This document shows, in pieces, positions 5,123-6,123 of a DNA stretch of 6,123 nt. A model generated the notes under the pieces. That model was given only the letters and a program-made list of their open reading frames with translations, ran no database searches and was not told the DNA's origin. Source of the DNA: an uncultured Zetaproteobacteria bacterium (GTDB lineage Bacteria > Pseudomonadota > Zetaproteobacteria > Mariprofundales > Mariprofundaceae); contig CAJXNE010000126.1 of the NCBI GenBank assembly GCA_913056285.1, positions 1-6,123 on the forward strand. Direction: 5' to 3'. Made by a program: the position numbers and the translations under genes. Numbering within the stretch: position 1 is the first letter of the stretch; each line of letters begins with the position of its first letter.

Positions 5123-6123
5123 ACTCACTAATTAATCAGGATGCCATCAACAAGGCTGTATGGGGGGCGTGCGACACCTTTCGTGGCGTGGTCGATCCCT
5201 CCATCTATAAGGACTATGTGCTGACCATGCTCTTTCTTAAATACATCTCGGATGTATGGCAGGATCATCAAGAAACATACAAAGCGGAGTATGGCAATGA
5301 GGAAGATCTGATTGCCGAGCTGATGAAAAATGAGCGATTTGTCCTCCCCGATTCGGCGAATTTCTATGCCCTGTACGATGCCCGTTTCGAGCCAGGTAAC
5401 GGTGAACGTATCGACAAGGCCCTGTACGCCATGGAAGAGGCCAACCTCGGCAAGCTGCGCGATGTGTTTCAAGACATCAGCTTCAACTCCAACAAGCTGG
5501 GCGAAGACAAGCAGAAGAACGACATCCTACGCCATCTGCTGGAGGATTTTGCCAAAGATACACTCAATCTGCGTCCTTCCCGTATCGGTACGCTGGATAT
5601 TATCGGTAACGCTTATGAATATTTGATCAAAAACTTTGCATCCACCTCGGGCAAGAAGGCAGGTGAATTCTATACGCCGCCGGAGGTTTCCGAGTTGATC
5701 AGCCGACTGGTTGAGCCGAAAGAGGGTGATGAGATCTGTGATCCGACCTGTGGTTCGGGGTCACTGCTGATGAAGTGCGGCAATCAGGTGAAAGCGCAGT
5801 TTCATGGCTCCAAACGTTATGCCCTCTTCGGGCAGGAGGCGATTGGCTCCACTTGGGCTCTGGCGAAGATGAACATGTTCCTGCATGGCGAGGATAATCA
5901 CCGTATTGAGTGGGGTGACACCCTGCGTAATCCGAAGCTGCTTGAGGGTGAAGGCAAGCTGAAGCACTTCGATGTGATCGTGGCCAATCCGCCGTTCAGC
6001 CTGGATAAGTGGGGGCATGAATCTGCCGAGTATGACCCCTATGGCCGCTTCCGCCGTGGCATCCCCCCCAAAACCAAGGCGGATTATGCGTTTGTCCTGC
6101 ACATGATTGAGACCATGAAGCCG
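5119..6123 (+). CDS. hsdM: type I R-M DNA methyltransferase subunit HsdM (3' truncated by window)
   Basis: N6-adenine DNA methyltransferase subunit of a type I restriction-modification complex. It uses S-adenosylmethionine and gets its target sequence from the S subunit. The frame is open from ATG 5119 to the window edge (335 codons, no stop), while HsdM proteins are usually about 480-540 residues, so perhaps a third is missing. The N-terminal HsdM helical domain is at about 6-165 (INKAVWGACDTFRGVVDPSIY, then VLTMLFLKYISDVW). The methyltransferase domain starts at AGEFYTPPEV (181-190). The SAM-binding motif DPTCGSGSLL is at 208-217 and the catalytic motif IV NPPF at 290-293. Both are intact, so activity is expected. 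ATGA overlap with the preceding single-TRD S gene and GGGGA at 5108-5112 imply co-translation. hsdR is not in view. Confidence 0.95.
   Translation, partial: MNSLINQDAINKAVWGACDTFRGVVDPSIYKDYVLTMLFLKYISDVWQDHQETYKAEYGNEEDLIAELMKNERFVLPDSANFYALYDARFEPGNGERIDKALYAMEEANLGKLRDVFQDISFNSNKLGEDKQKNDILRHLLEDFAKDTLNLRPSRIGTLDIIGNAYEYLIKNFASTSGKKAGEFYTPPEVSELISRLVEPKEGDEICDPTCGSGSLLMKCGNQVKAQFHGSKRYALFGQEAIGSTWALAKMNMFLHGEDNHRIEWGDTLRNPKLLEGEGKLKHFDVIVANPPFSLDKWGHESAEYDPYGRFRRGIPPKTKADYAFVLHMIETMKP

Noticed and set aside
5330..5626. 98-codon plus-strand frame and other frames within hsdM
   Set aside because: They are shadows of the hsdM frame, which carries all conserved methyltransferase motifs.

Overview
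The window looks like a chromosomal segment of a beta- or gammaproteobacterium. The grounds are the conserved order trpS-scpA-scpB-rluB, the RluB/RsuA-type pseudouridine synthase, a CCA-encoding tRNA and sigma70-like promoter elements. I cannot name the genus from sequence alone.

Layout. Positions 23-99 (minus) hold a tRNA with anticodon CAU, most likely elongator tRNA-Met, with a good promoter at 113-140 and a GC-rich discriminator. Positions 100-266 are a divergent intergenic region. From about 267 to 4197 five plus-strand genes are packed with overlapping stops and starts: trpS (tryptophanyl-tRNA synthetase with a cysteine set like that of the iron-sulfur TrpRS), scpA and scpB (kleisin and winged-helix subunits of the SMC chromosome-condensation complex), rluB (23S rRNA pseudouridine synthase) and an HhH-GPD DNA glycosylase related to endonuclease III. 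This is a housekeeping block for translation, chromosome segregation, ribosome modification and base-excision repair. All of its junctions overlap, so translational coupling is likely.

After 4197 the character changes. About 330 bases, AT-rich at first (about 40% G+C by hand count over 4201-4440), contain only one weak minus-strand reading frame, a C-rich tract and a candidate promoter. A second plus-strand operon then begins. It has a 197-codon type I specificity-like protein with only one target-recognition domain (4529-5122). Its stop overlaps the start of hsdM, the N6-adenine methyltransferase subunit, which runs off the right edge (5119-6123, 335 codons seen). This is the left end of a type I restriction-modification locus, probably accessory DNA placed beside the housekeeping operon. 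hsdR and any full-length hsdS would lie outside the window.

The most interesting points are the half-length specificity protein placed before hsdM, its promoter with a palindrome and possibly no leader, the glycosylase with Glu at the usual lyase-Lys position and altered cysteine spacing, and the ambiguous trpS start. I see no CRISPR array, insertion sequence or integrase. I did not find strong evidence for a wholly new system; the R-M locus variant is the best candidate.
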